DNA of 8,423 nt from Deltaproteobacteria bacterium (lineage in GTDB: Bacteria > Desulfobacterota > Syntrophia > Syntrophales > UBA2210): the NCBI GenBank assembly GCA_011056825.1, contig DSBH01000255.1, positions 1 through 8,423 of the forward strand, given 5' to 3'. Below, in pieces: positions 1 through 6,305 of this stretch. Both the position numbers and the translations under genes were made by a program. Below the pieces are notes generated by a model. It did not search any database. It saw only the letters and a program-made list of their open reading frames with translations, and was not told the DNA's origin. Numbering within the stretch: the first letter of the stretch is position 1; each line of letters opens with the position of its first letter.

Positions 1-644
1 GTGTGGTCGCGGAACCACTTGAACGTGTTGAGCTTGTTAAAAGAAACGCAGGGTTGCAGGATATCAACCAGCGCGTATCCCCTGTGCGAAATCGCCCTGG
101 CGAGAAGAGTTTTCAGCTTGTCATGATCGCCCGCGAACGCCCGGGCGACAAAGGTCGCCTTCTGGGCGACGGCGACTGCCAGGGGATTGAAGGGTTCCAG
201 GTTCACGCCCGCCACCTGGACGGGCGTGACAAACCCCCGAAGACTCGTCGGCGACGCCTGTCCTTTCGTGAGGCCGTATACCAGGTTGTTGTGAACAATA
301 TTGGTGATATCGGGATTTCTCCGTATGGCATGCAAAAAATGGTTTCCGCCTTCGCCGTACATGTCCCCCTCGCCGCTTTCGGCAATCACCACCAGGCCTG
401 GATTGACCGTTTTGATCGCCGTCGCCGCCGGCAGCGCGCGGCCATGGAGGCCGTTAAAAAAATTGCATTTCATGTAATGGGGAATTTTCGCTGCCTGTCC
501 GATTCCCGAAACCATGACCAGTCCCTGCGGCGCTATGCTCAACTCTTCCAGCGCTTCCTTCAGCGCCTTCAGAATCGCGAAATTTCCGCAGCCGGGGCAC
601 CAGGCCATATCGATATCGCCCATGTCGAAGGATTCCGTTCTCAT
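1..644 (-). CDS. korB: 2-oxoacid:ferredoxin oxidoreductase, beta subunit (ThDP-binding), 3' end outside window
   Basis: This is the catalytic beta subunit of a cytoplasmic 2-oxoacid:ferredoxin oxidoreductase, which decarboxylates a 2-oxoacid with CoA and passes electrons to ferredoxin. Reading leftwards from the ATG at 644 gives 214 open residues that run off the window edge (family members are usually about 280). Seen: WCPGCGN at residues 15-21, VSGIGQ at 45-50, GLHGRALP at 65-72, a ThDP/Mg motif GEGD at 91-94 paired with NN at 119-120 (the GDG-x25-NN layout), VYGLTKGQASPTS at 122-134 and QPCVSFNKLNT near 198-208. The start is decided by GGAGGTG (650-656 on this strand) five bases ahead and by a 4-base ATGA overlap with the korA stop, so the two are translationally coupled. 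Odd points: Glu92 replaces the usual Asp of GDG, and the mid-protein cluster cysteine appears displaced to Cys60. The substrate, 2-oxoglutarate or another 2-oxoacid, cannot be told from this sequence. Confidence 0.93.
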   Translation of the reverse strand, partial: MRTESFDMGDIDMAWCPGCGNFAILKALKEALEELSIAPQGLVMVSGIGQAAKIPHYMKCNFFNGLHGRALPAATAIKTVNPGLVVIAESGEGDMYGEGGNHFLHAIRRNPDITNIVHNNLVYGLTKGQASPTSLRGFVTPVQVAGVNLEPFNPLAVAVAQKATFVARAFAGDHDKLKTLLARAISHRGYALVDILQPCVSFNKLNTFKWFRDH

Positions 645-2383
645 CTTTTCACCTCCCCTCCATCCAAACCGGCCAGCCGCCGCTCCAGTTCTTCCAAGGT
701 GAACGGGAGACCATCATACTTCAGAATACGGTCCGTCGCCTCGTATCCCGTTTCGGCCCGCAGCAGCCTCCCGAACTGGGACGTGGCATTTCCTTCAACC
801 AAGATGATGCTGCGCGCCTTCCCCAGGTAACTCGCGGTATCCGCGTGCAGGGGGAAAACCTGGCTGAAATGAAGATGAGACACGCCTGGACGGCCCAGTC
901 GCTGAAGCGCTTCCCGAACGACGGGCCCCGTGGATCCCCAGCTCACCACCAGCGAATCGTAATTCTGGGGACCGGCCAGCGACGGCGGCAGTATATCCTG
1001 TTCCATCGCCTCGTATTTCTTCATCCGCTTGTCCACCATAGCCGTCCGGACCTGGTGATTTTCCGTAATATGCCCCTCCTCATCGTGCTCATCGCTGTCC
1101 ACCGCCACCAGGCCCGTGCCCCATCCGGGAATGCCCCGGGGAGACACTCCGTCCGGCGTCAGGCGGTAGCGCCGGTATTTTTCGTCTGTTTCCACAATGT
1201 TCTGAATCGGCGGTGAATCGTCAATCTCTGGAAGAATCGCAGTGTAATAGGAATCGATAAGATACTGGTCCGTGAGAATAAAAACAGGTACCTGGTACCT
1301 GTCCGCCAGGAGAAACGCCCGCCGGGAAAGCTCGGCCGCCTCCCGCGCCGTGGCCGGCGCGAGCAGGATCCGGGGGAACTCGCCGTGACCCGAGTAGAGG
1401 GACAGCTGCAAGTCGCCCTGTTCCGTCCTCGTGGGAAGTCCCGTGGCCGGTCCCGGGCGTTGCGCCAGGTGAATCACCAGCGGCGACTCAATCATCCCCG
1501 CGAGTCCCATCGCTTCTTCCATCAGCGCGAAACCGCCGCCGGAGGTGGTCACCATGGCCCGGGCGCCGGCGTACCAGGCGCCGATAGCCATGTTAACGGC
1601 GCTGATTTCATCTTCGGCCTGTTCGACGACACATTCAAATTCCCGCGCCTTTTCTGCCATGAACACGAGCACCGCCGTTGAGGGGGACATGGGGTACGAT
1701 GAAACGAAATTACATCCACCCGCCAGCGCTCCGATTCCCACCGCTTCCGCGCCGTTTATAAACATCTGTTTGTGAACCTCGGGATCGATGGTTACGCCGG
1801 GTCGAAACAGGCCGTCGCCGATGATTTTCCGGGCCAGGTCATATCCGCGCCTGGCAGCCTCGTTATTCACCGCCGCCAGATCAGCCCTGGGCCCGGTGAA
1901 CAGGCTGTCAACCCGCTCCCCGATCAGATCGGAATCAACGTCAAAGAGACCCGCGATGAAGCCCGAGGCCACCATGTTCGCGTAGACGGCATTTCCAAGC
2001 TCCTCGGCTGTTTTCCTGAAAGGCACCGGCATTATGACCGAATCGCCCGACGGCGGCGCCGCATCGAGAATGTCTTCGTCGGCGAACACTATTGTATCGG
2101 ACGTAACACGGTGCTGCACGTGCCGCAGGGCCGCGGCATCGAAGGGAAAGAACAGGTCGACCCGGTCGAGCGGCGCCTCGACGGGATGCGAGGCGATACG
2201 AATACTTGTTGAATTACTGCCTCCCCGCACACGGGACATGAACTCTTTCCAGGAGAAAACGTGGAATCCCGCGCTTTTCAGGAGACCGGTGGCAACCGAT
2301 TCAACCGACTGGATACCCCGGCCTGCTTCGCCGCACAACACGAGGGACAGGTCGTCCCGCGATCGCATCTCTCTTACAGACAT
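641..2383 (-). CDS. korA: 2-oxoacid:ferredoxin oxidoreductase, gamma-alpha fusion subunit
   Basis: This is the partner subunit of KorB, 580 residues and apparently full length for the fused gamma-alpha class. Residues about 11-190 form the gamma domain (GEAGRGIQSVESVA at 18-31, SRVRGGSNSTSIRI at 50-63). Residues about 200-385 form the alpha pyrimidine-binding domain (SSYPMSPST at 228-236, EQAEDE at 254-259, TTSGGGFALMEEAMGLAGM at 279-297, AQRPGPATGLPTRTEQGDL at 307-325, ILTDQYLIDS at 369-378). Residues about 475-575 form the transketolase C-terminal-like domain (VVSWGSTGPVVREAL at 479-493, ILVEGNATSQFGRLL at 527-541). AGGAGG (2389-2394) lies five bases before the ATG, fixing the start. The stop overlaps the korB start. 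The 69 bases upstream of it hold no obvious promoter, so it is probably transcribed with the Nudix genes. No ferredoxin-type delta subunit lies in the window; it may be beyond the left edge or absent, as in other two-subunit enzymes. Confidence 0.95.
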   Translation of the reverse strand: MSVREMRSRDDLSLVLCGEAGRGIQSVESVATGLLKSAGFHVFSWKEFMSRVRGGSNSTSIRIASHPVEAPLDRVDLFFPFDAAALRHVQHRVTSDTIVFADEDILDAAPPSGDSVIMPVPFRKTAEELGNAVYANMVASGFIAGLFDVDSDLIGERVDSLFTGPRADLAAVNNEAARRGYDLARKIIGDGLFRPGVTIDPEVHKQMFINGAEAVGIGALAGGCNFVSSYPMSPSTAVLVFMAEKAREFECVVEQAEDEISAVNMAIGAWYAGARAMVTTSGGGFALMEEAMGLAGMIESPLVIHLAQRPGPATGLPTRTEQGDLQLSLYSGHGEFPRILLAPATAREAAELSRRAFLLADRYQVPVFILTDQYLIDSYYTAILPEIDDSPPIQNIVETDEKYRRYRLTPDGVSPRGIPGWGTGLVAVDSDEHDEEGHITENHQVRTAMVDKRMKKYEAMEQDILPPSLAGPQNYDSLVVSWGSTGPVVREALQRLGRPGVSHLHFSQVFPLHADTASYLGKARSIILVEGNATSQFGRLLRAETGYEATDRILKYDGLPFTLEELERRLAGLDGGEVKR

Positions 2384-2429
2384 ACGTTCCTCCTTTCGTT
2401 ATGCTGCAAACACTCAAGCCGCTGACCCC

Positions 2430-2448
2430 CACCGCACATTCCGCGGTG
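2430..2448 (-). other. Hairpin between the zinc-ribbon Nudix gene and korA
   Basis: CACCGC and GCGGTG form a perfect 6-bp stem with a 7-base loop, in the 69-base gap between the Nudix stop (2453) and the korA start (2383). On the transcribed (minus) strand it is followed by GGGGTCAG rather than a T run, so it is not a textbook terminator. It could mark RNA processing, stability or a partial polarity point between the Nudix and kor genes, or be chance. Confidence 0.35.
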
Positions 2449-2452
2449 AAAA

Positions 2453-2980
2453 TTACGAATGAATTGTTCCGGGATGCCGCCCTTTCAAGTAGTCCCGAAG
2501 GGCATCGCTGGTGCTGGCGAAAGCCAGCGACTGCCAGGGAATCCCGGACGGTTCGAATAGCCCCAGTTCACTGGATTCGTCACCCGCCGCCGGAGTCCCT
2601 CCGACAATAACCGCTTCGTATACCACGATAACGACGGAAACATCGGGATAGGAATAAATCCCCACCAGCGGTCCGAGCGTCACGTTAACCGACGCCTCCT
2701 CCCGTGTTTCGCGAACGGCGGCGCCGGGCACCGTTTCCCCGAGATCAACAAATCCTCCCGGAATAACCCATGAGCCGAGCGCGGGGTGAATGGCCCGTCT
2801 CAACAGGACGATCTTCCCCTCGACTTCAATAATCGTGCAGGCGGCTATTTTGGGATCAAGGTAAAAAACGAAACCGCACCGCCGGCAGACCAGCCGCTCC
2901 GGCTCTCCTTTTTTGACCTGCCGCCGCTCCAGTTCTCCGCCGCAGCGGGGACAGAACCGGTATTCCTCATTCCGGCGCAT
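2453..2980 (-). CDS. Zinc-ribbon Nudix hydrolase
   Basis: This is a Nudix-superfamily hydrolase expected to cleave a nucleoside diphosphate linked to another group (X). From the ATG at 2980 it is 175 residues. An N-terminal four-cysteine zinc ribbon (C10-x2-C13 and C32-x2-C35) precedes the Nudix fold. The Nudix box spans G76 to V98 with E82, R90, E91, E94 and E95 in place; the usual Gly before the last hydrophobic residue is Ser97. It resembles the NADH-pyrophosphatase-like zinc-ribbon branch, but I do not see the SQPWPFP signature after the box that marks NudC, so the substrate is open. A TTG at 3022 would add 14 residues, but the ATG at 2980 puts the zinc ribbon close to the N-terminus as in relatives. 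Its start lies inside the last 14 bases of the preceding Nudix gene, implying coupled translation. No strong Shine-Dalgarno is visible. Confidence 0.88.
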   Translation of the reverse strand: MRRNEEYRFCPRCGGELERRQVKKGEPERLVCRRCGFVFYLDPKIAACTIIEVEGKIVLLRRAIHPALGSWVIPGGFVDLGETVPGAAVRETREEASVNVTLGPLVGIYSYPDVSVVIVVYEAVIVGGTPAAGDESSELGLFEPSGIPWQSLAFASTSDALRDYLKGRHPGTIHS

Positions 2981-3524
2981 GGGACATATATTCCATGAAA
3001 TAACGGTAAAACGCTGCAACAATAAGGGAATGCGTGATAATGCCGTCTCGGACCAGGTCGGGAATGTCGGATATATTGTGCATCACTATTTCGATATCCT
3101 CCTTGTCGTCGAGATGCTGGCTTCCGTTGCGGACGACGTTCCGCGCCAGGTACGTGTAGCAGCGGTTGTTGAGAAAGGCGGGGTTGGGATACACGAAGCC
3201 CAGTGAAATCATATCGGCGGCCTCGTATCCCGTTTCCTCACGAAGTTCGCGCCGCGCTGTCTGGAGGGGCGTGTCGCCCTGCTCGATGATTCCGCCGGGT
3301 ATTTCCAGCGTGTCCTGCGCGATGCCGTGGCGCCACTGCCGTATCATGACTACGCTTCCTTCCGCGGTCAGCGGAATGACGTTGACCCAGGACGGTGATT
3401 CGAGAACGATGAAATCGTGCTCTTTGCCCGTGCGCGGCGACCTGGATCGGTCGCGTCGAAGAGAAAATATGCCGTAGGAACCTTCCGTTCGGCTGTTCAG
3501 GCGATGCCATGGTTTCGGAGACAT
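2967..3524 (-). CDS. Nudix hydrolase, ADP-ribose pyrophosphatase-like
   Basis: This is a 185-residue Nudix protein of the ADP-ribose pyrophosphatase (NudF-like) type, likely hydrolysing ADP-ribose or a related nucleotide sugar to AMP plus a sugar phosphate. The N-terminus KPWHRLNSR (4-12) and WVNVIPLT (46-53) plus IRQWRHG (61-67) match this class. The Nudix box runs from G78 to Y100 with R92, E93, E96 and E97 intact; the first box Glu is Asp84, a conservative change outside the catalytic REUxEE core. VYPNPAFLNN (111-120) is the usual loop after the box. It is first in the minus-strand operon and its 3' end overlaps the next Nudix start. The ATG at 3524 is chosen because family members start just before KPW; no Shine-Dalgarno precedes it, compatible with a leaderless or very short-leader transcript. 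The exact substrate cannot be assigned. Confidence 0.9.
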   Translation of the reverse strand: MSPKPWHRLNSRTEGSYGIFSLRRDRSRSPRTGKEHDFIVLESPSWVNVIPLTAEGSVVMIRQWRHGIAQDTLEIPGGIIEQGDTPLQTARRELREETGYEAADMISLGFVYPNPAFLNNRCYTYLARNVVRNGSQHLDDKEDIEIVMHNISDIPDLVRDGIITHSLIVAAFYRYFMEYMSHAPE

Positions 3525-3528
3525 TCAA

Positions 3529-3544
3529 TTTTTCTATAGAAAAA
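3529..3544. repeat. 16-bp perfect palindrome TTTTTCTATAGAAAAA
   Basis: This sequence equals its own reverse complement. It lies only five bases ahead of the ATG of the first Nudix gene and covers the putative minus-strand -10 (TATAGA). It could be an operator for the Nudix-kor operon, but its A/T simplicity means it could also be chance. Confidence 0.45.
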
Positions 3545-3559
3545 CTCATATACCGTCAA
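3533..3559 (-). promoter_or_regulatory. Possible promoter of the Nudix-Nudix-korA-korB operon
   Basis: Read on the minus strand there is TTGACG (3559-3554), a 15-base spacer, then TATAGA (3538-3533). Both boxes are 5/6 matches to sigma70 consensus, but the spacer is short. Transcription would start about 0-4 bases before the ATG at 3524, which fits the lack of a Shine-Dalgarno site. Inference from motif matching only. Confidence 0.4.
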
Positions 3560-3597
3560 GGGCAAACATGGCGGCGCGGCGTTACCGGCATTTCCTG

Positions 3598-3626
3598 TTG
3601 TCATTGTGCGTTCGAGCCGTTATGAT
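3598..3626 (+). promoter_or_regulatory. Probable sigma70-type promoter of the RNA methyltransferase gene
   Basis: TTGTCA (3598-3603), exactly 17 bases, then TATGAT (3621-3626); each box matches consensus at five of six positions. The predicted start is near 3633, giving a leader of about 14 bases before the ATG at 3647. It faces away from the Nudix-kor operon within a 122-bp divergent spacer. Confidence 0.6.
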
Positions 3627-3646
3627 CACGAAGAAACGAGAATGCC

Positions 3647-4444
3647 ATGAATACCACGCCACTTTCTCATAATCACCTGAAAATATTAAAAAAACTGCGC
3701 CTGAAAAAATACCGGGATCGGGCAGGTCTTTTCATCGCCGAGGGCGTTAATGCCCTTGAGGAAGCCCTGCTGGGCAACCGGTACCCGGTTCGCGAAATTA
3801 TTGTTTCGCATGACTTTCTCGAAAGCGGGGAAGGCGCTGAATTTTCTCGCAAAATATCAAATGATATCACAGTTTATTCCTGCTCCCGCCGAACCGTGGA
3901 GGAACTTTCCACGGAGGAAGCGCCCCGGGGTGTTCTCCTCGTCTGCGGGGCGAAAACCCGTTCTCTCAACGACCTCGAGAAAACACCGCCGGACAGACTG
4001 CTCTACCTGGAAGGCGTCGCAGACCCGGGCAACCTCGGAACCATTCTGCGCACGGCTCTCTGGTTCGGAATGCGTCACCTGCTGCTGGGGCCGTCCTGCG
4101 CCGATCCCTTCAATCCGAAGACTGTTCGGGCGACGGCGGGCGCTCTGTTCGGCGTTTCACTCTACCGCCCGGTACCGGCGGAGACCCTTGCGTCGTTCGC
4201 CCGCAACGCGGGGTACAAACTGGCCGCGACGACACCCCGTGGAGATCTGCCCGTCGCCGAGTGGAGGCAGGAGGAACGATACATCCTGTTGCTGGGGGGA
4301 GAAGCCCGGGGACTATCGAATGAACTTCTGGAGGCGGCCGATGCGATGCTTTCCATACCCGGCTGCGGTGCAGCGGAATCTCTCAACGTCGCAGCGGCCG
4401 CGGCCATTCTGCTCTACGAACTCGGCGGGAACCAAAGAAAGTGA
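3647..4444 (+). CDS. TrmH/SpoU-family RNA 2'-O-methyltransferase
   Basis: This 265-residue SPOUT-class methyltransferase is expected to transfer a methyl group from S-adenosylmethionine to a ribose 2'-OH in rRNA or tRNA. Residues about 8-100 form the N-terminal L30e-like substrate-binding domain (KKLRLKKYRDRAGLFIAEG at 15-33). The knotted catalytic domain carries the three SpoU motifs: motif 1 EGVADPGNLGTILRTA (122-137, with N129 and R135), motif 2 LLLGGEARGLS (214-224), motif 3 IPGCGAAESLNVAAAAA (237-253). The usual Met of IPM in motif 3 is Gly239. It appears monocistronic, behind its own promoter, and ends 26 bases from the convergent transporter gene. Upstream purine content (GAAACGAG) gives only a weak ribosome site. 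Layout resembles the generic TrmH-family group (TsnR/YsgA-like); the modified nucleotide is not predictable here. Confidence 0.93.
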   Translation: MNTTPLSHNHLKILKKLRLKKYRDRAGLFIAEGVNALEEALLGNRYPVREIIVSHDFLESGEGAEFSRKISNDITVYSCSRRTVEELSTEEAPRGVLLVCGAKTRSLNDLEKTPPDRLLYLEGVADPGNLGTILRTALWFGMRHLLLGPSCADPFNPKTVRATAGALFGVSLYRPVPAETLASFARNAGYKLAATTPRGDLPVAEWRQEERYILLLGGEARGLSNELLEAADAMLSIPGCGAAESLNVAAAAAILLYELGGNQRK

Positions 4445-4470
4445 ACCTGTCGCCGGCGAGACCGAAGCGG

Positions 4471-5358
4471 CTACACTTTCGGCGTGTCCACCCGGAATCT
4501 GGCAGGGAAGGAAACTTCCGACAGGATCATTCCGACTAAAATAAGCGTTGCGCCGACAAGACCCCCTGAACCGAGTCGCTCGCCCAGGGCGTAGGCGGCG
4601 TACAGGGCCCCGAAGACCGGCTCCATGCAGAAAATGAGCGCCGTGTGCGTGGGCGTGGTGAAGCGCTGCATGGACGTCTGAACGAAAAAGGCGAACACCG
4701 TGGCGAAAAGGACACAGATCACAAGCGCATTCAGAATTTCGGGATGCCACGTCAGAATACCGCTTCCATCGCCGGCGAGTACCGCGCCGCCCGTGCTCAA
4801 TACCGCCACGACGCCAAGCTGAACCGCAGTGAGCCAGTACACGTCGCTCAGCCGCGCGTAACGTCCGGTGAATACAACATGCAGGGCGATAAATACGGCA
4901 CAGGTCAGTGCCAGCAGGTCCCCCACATTGACGATCCACCTCCCGCCGGTACACAGAAAAAAGAGACCGACCGATGCCATGACTACGCCGGCAATCATGA
5001 AGCCCGTCAGGCGCTGCTTCAGGAATACGCCACTGATAATAGAGACGAACAGAACATTCAGGCCCGTGAGAAACGCCGTATTGGACGCCGTGGTCCAGGC
5101 CAGGGCCGCCGTTTGAAACGCGAAGGCTCCGAAAAGCAGCGCGCCCAGCGTCAGCCCCTTCAACACGACGTCTCCTGAAATGGGGCGGCGTGCGACGACG
5201 CAGATGCCGGCCATGATGATAAACGCCAGGATAAACCGCTGGGAAAGAAAAAGGAATACGCCTACCGCCTCGACGGCCTCCTTGACAAGCACGAAAGTAA
5301 AACCCCAGAAGACGGTAACCGCAAGCAACAGTCCGTCGGCACCCAGCTTTTTCAGCAT
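4471..5358 (-). CDS. EamA-family (DMT superfamily) inner-membrane transporter
   Basis: This 295-residue very hydrophobic protein has about ten predicted membrane helices arranged as two tandem EamA domains (roughly residues 9-135 and 146-281), the standard drug/metabolite transporter architecture. Supporting marks are VFWGFTFVLVK (16-26) in helix 1, AALAWTTASNTAFLTGLNVLF (about 84-104) around helices 3-4, and CMEPVFGALYAAYALGERL (244-262) near the end of the second domain. Such proteins export or exchange amino acids, nucleosides or other small metabolites; the substrate cannot be deduced. It sits alone on the minus strand, convergent with the methyltransferase gene and divergent from the amino-acid ABC operon. 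The ATG at 5358 starts the protein just before helix 1; GGAG lies about 13 bases upstream, farther than ideal, so the translation signal is weak. No strong promoter is recognisable. Confidence 0.92.
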   Translation of the reverse strand: MLKKLGADGLLLAVTVFWGFTFVLVKEAVEAVGVFLFLSQRFILAFIIMAGICVVARRPISGDVVLKGLTLGALLFGAFAFQTAALAWTTASNTAFLTGLNVLFVSIISGVFLKQRLTGFMIAGVVMASVGLFFLCTGGRWIVNVGDLLALTCAVFIALHVVFTGRYARLSDVYWLTAVQLGVVAVLSTGGAVLAGDGSGILTWHPEILNALVICVLFATVFAFFVQTSMQRFTTPTHTALIFCMEPVFGALYAAYALGERLGSGGLVGATLILVGMILSEVSFPARFRVDTPKV

Positions 5359-5452
5359 TGAATAAGAGCAACTCCGAAAAATATTATTTCAGCGGCATTC
5401 GCGTCCCGGCTTTATATCTCCTATTTTAAGGGGAAACACAAATGGTTTATTT

Positions 5453-5465
5453 GTCTTGACAAGAC
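5453..5465. promoter_or_regulatory. Palindromic operator candidate GTCTTGACAAGAC over a -35 element
   Basis: GTCTTG and CAAGAC are perfect inverted repeats around a single central A. The palindrome contains TTGACA (5456-5461), the consensus -35 for the plus-strand ABC operon. A repressor bound here would block polymerase directly; equally, the EamA gene on the other strand could be controlled. The -10 at the expected distance (TAACAA, 5479-5484) is weak. Confidence 0.45.
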
Positions 5466-5484
5466 GATACCTCAATAGTAACAA
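5456..5484 (+). promoter_or_regulatory. Possible promoter of the amino-acid ABC operon
   Basis: TTGACA (5456-5461) is an exact -35 consensus; 17 bases later TAACAA (5479-5484) matches only three of six -10 positions. A transcript starting near 5491 would have a leader of about 50 bases. The perfect -35 with a poor -10 is the uncertain part. Confidence 0.4.
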
Positions 5485-5486
5485 CA

Positions 5487-5508
5487 GCTTGTATTTTTGC
5501 AGGCAAGC
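5487..5508 (+). repeat. Inverted repeat GCTTG / CAAGC in the leader of the ABC operon
   Basis: GCTTG (5487-5491) pairs with CAAGC (5504-5508) across 12 bases. The half-site core CTTG/CAAG is the same as in the palindrome at 5453-5465, which could mean a second binding site for the same regulator. The match is short and may be chance. Confidence 0.25.
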
Positions 5509-5540
5509 ACATACTACGTTCCCTCAAGAAGGAGGAATCC

Positions 5541-6305
5541 ATGAACATCTTCCGCGTTATTTTTTCCCTGTTTGTCGCATTTTTATTGATGGCCGCTCCC
5601 CAGGGCGCCGTGACAGCAACGGCCGACGATACGTCCCGTTCAATCACGGTCGCCACCGACGCCACCTGGCCGCCCATGGAGATGGTTGACGAAAACAAAA
5701 ACATCGTCGGCTTCGACATTGACTTTTTCACGGCCGTCGCCGAGGAGGCCGGGTTGGACGTGCAATTCAAGAACACGGCCTGGGACGGTATTTTCGCGGG
5801 AATCGCCGCCGGCAAGTACGACGCCATCATTTCATCGGTGACCATCACCGAGGAACGCCAGAAAACGATGGACCTTTCGCTGCCTTACATTAACGCGGGG
5901 CAGGTACTTATCGTTCCCCGCGAGGTTGACGACGTGACGGTCCTCGCCGATCTGAAAGGCAAGCGTGTGGGCGCGCAGATCGGGACCACGGGCGCTTTCG
6001 AGGTGACGAAAACGGATGGCGTAGAGCTGAGATCCTACGACGAAATCGGTCTCGCCTTTGAGGATATGGCGGCGGGCCGGATTCACGCCGTGGTGTGCGA
6101 CACCCCGGTGGCGGCCAACTACGCCCTGCAGCGTGATGAGTACAAGGATAAATTCAAAATCGTGGGTGAACCCTTCACCGACGAATACTACGGCATCGTA
6201 GTACGAAAGGGCAACCAGGCGCTTGTCGATCTCATCAACAAGGGCATAAAGGCGGTGCAGGAAAAGGGCATTGACAAAGAACTGGAAGACAAGTGGCTCA
6301 GGTAA
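5541..6305 (+). CDS. Polar amino-acid ABC transporter, periplasmic substrate-binding protein
   Basis: This 254-residue extracellular solute-binding protein of family 3 (SBP_bac_3) captures an amino acid in the periplasm for the permease and ATPase that follow. Residues 1 to about 28 are a signal peptide with a long hydrophobic core and a likely cut after ATA (26-28); there is no lipobox cysteine, so it is probably a free periplasmic protein. Mature-domain marks are ATDATWPPMEMVD (38-50), GFDIDFFTAVAEEAGL (57-72), WDGIFAGIAAGKYDAIISSV (81-100), TITEERQKTMDLSLPY (101-116) and CDTPVAANYAL (186-196). By family precedent Arg106 grips the ligand carboxylate and Asp187 its amino group. AAGGAGGA (5529-5536) ends four bases before the ATG, a strong ribosome site. 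The 3' end overlaps the permease gene by 13 bases. Glutamine-, basic- or cystine-type specificity cannot be separated by eye. Confidence 0.94.
   Translation: MNIFRVIFSLFVAFLLMAAPQGAVTATADDTSRSITVATDATWPPMEMVDENKNIVGFDIDFFTAVAEEAGLDVQFKNTAWDGIFAGIAAGKYDAIISSVTITEERQKTMDLSLPYINAGQVLIVPREVDDVTVLADLKGKRVGAQIGTTGAFEVTKTDGVELRSYDEIGLAFEDMAAGRIHAVVCDTPVAANYALQRDEYKDKFKIVGEPFTDEYYGIVVRKGNQALVDLINKGIKAVQEKGIDKELEDKWLR

Noticed and set aside
3..830. 275-residue open frame on the plus strand
   Set aside because: It is antisense to korB and the end of korA, both of which show many conserved motifs; Arg/Ser-rich composition indicates a shadow frame.
3020..3022. TTG start for the zinc-ribbon Nudix gene
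   Set aside because: It would add 14 residues with no family similarity and a longer overlap; the ATG at 2980 places the zinc ribbon at the expected N-terminal position.
4445..4482. Bidirectional terminator between the methyltransferase and transporter genes
   Set aside because: CGCCGGCG (4451-4458) and CCGAA/TTCGG (4462-4482) can pair, but no T run follows on either strand and part lies in the transporter coding end.
3750..4544. 264-residue plus-strand frame over the methyltransferase
   Set aside because: Its product is Arg/Pro/Ser-rich with no motif, whereas the 3647-4444 frame has all three SpoU motifs.
4313..5371. 352-residue open frame on the minus strand overlapping the transporter gene
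   Set aside because: It is a different frame of the same strand as the EamA gene, rich in Arg, Gly and Cys with no recognisable domain, and extends antisense into the methyltransferase gene; a shadow of GC-rich coding DNA.
5487..5508. Riboswitch or attenuator in the ABC operon leader
   Set aside because: The leader is short and only one five-base inverted repeat is visible; no recognised aptamer core or leader peptide was found.
5447..5848. 133-residue minus-strand frame across the ABC promoter region
   Set aside because: It overlaps the signal peptide and start of the binding protein and has no recognisable domain or ribosome site.
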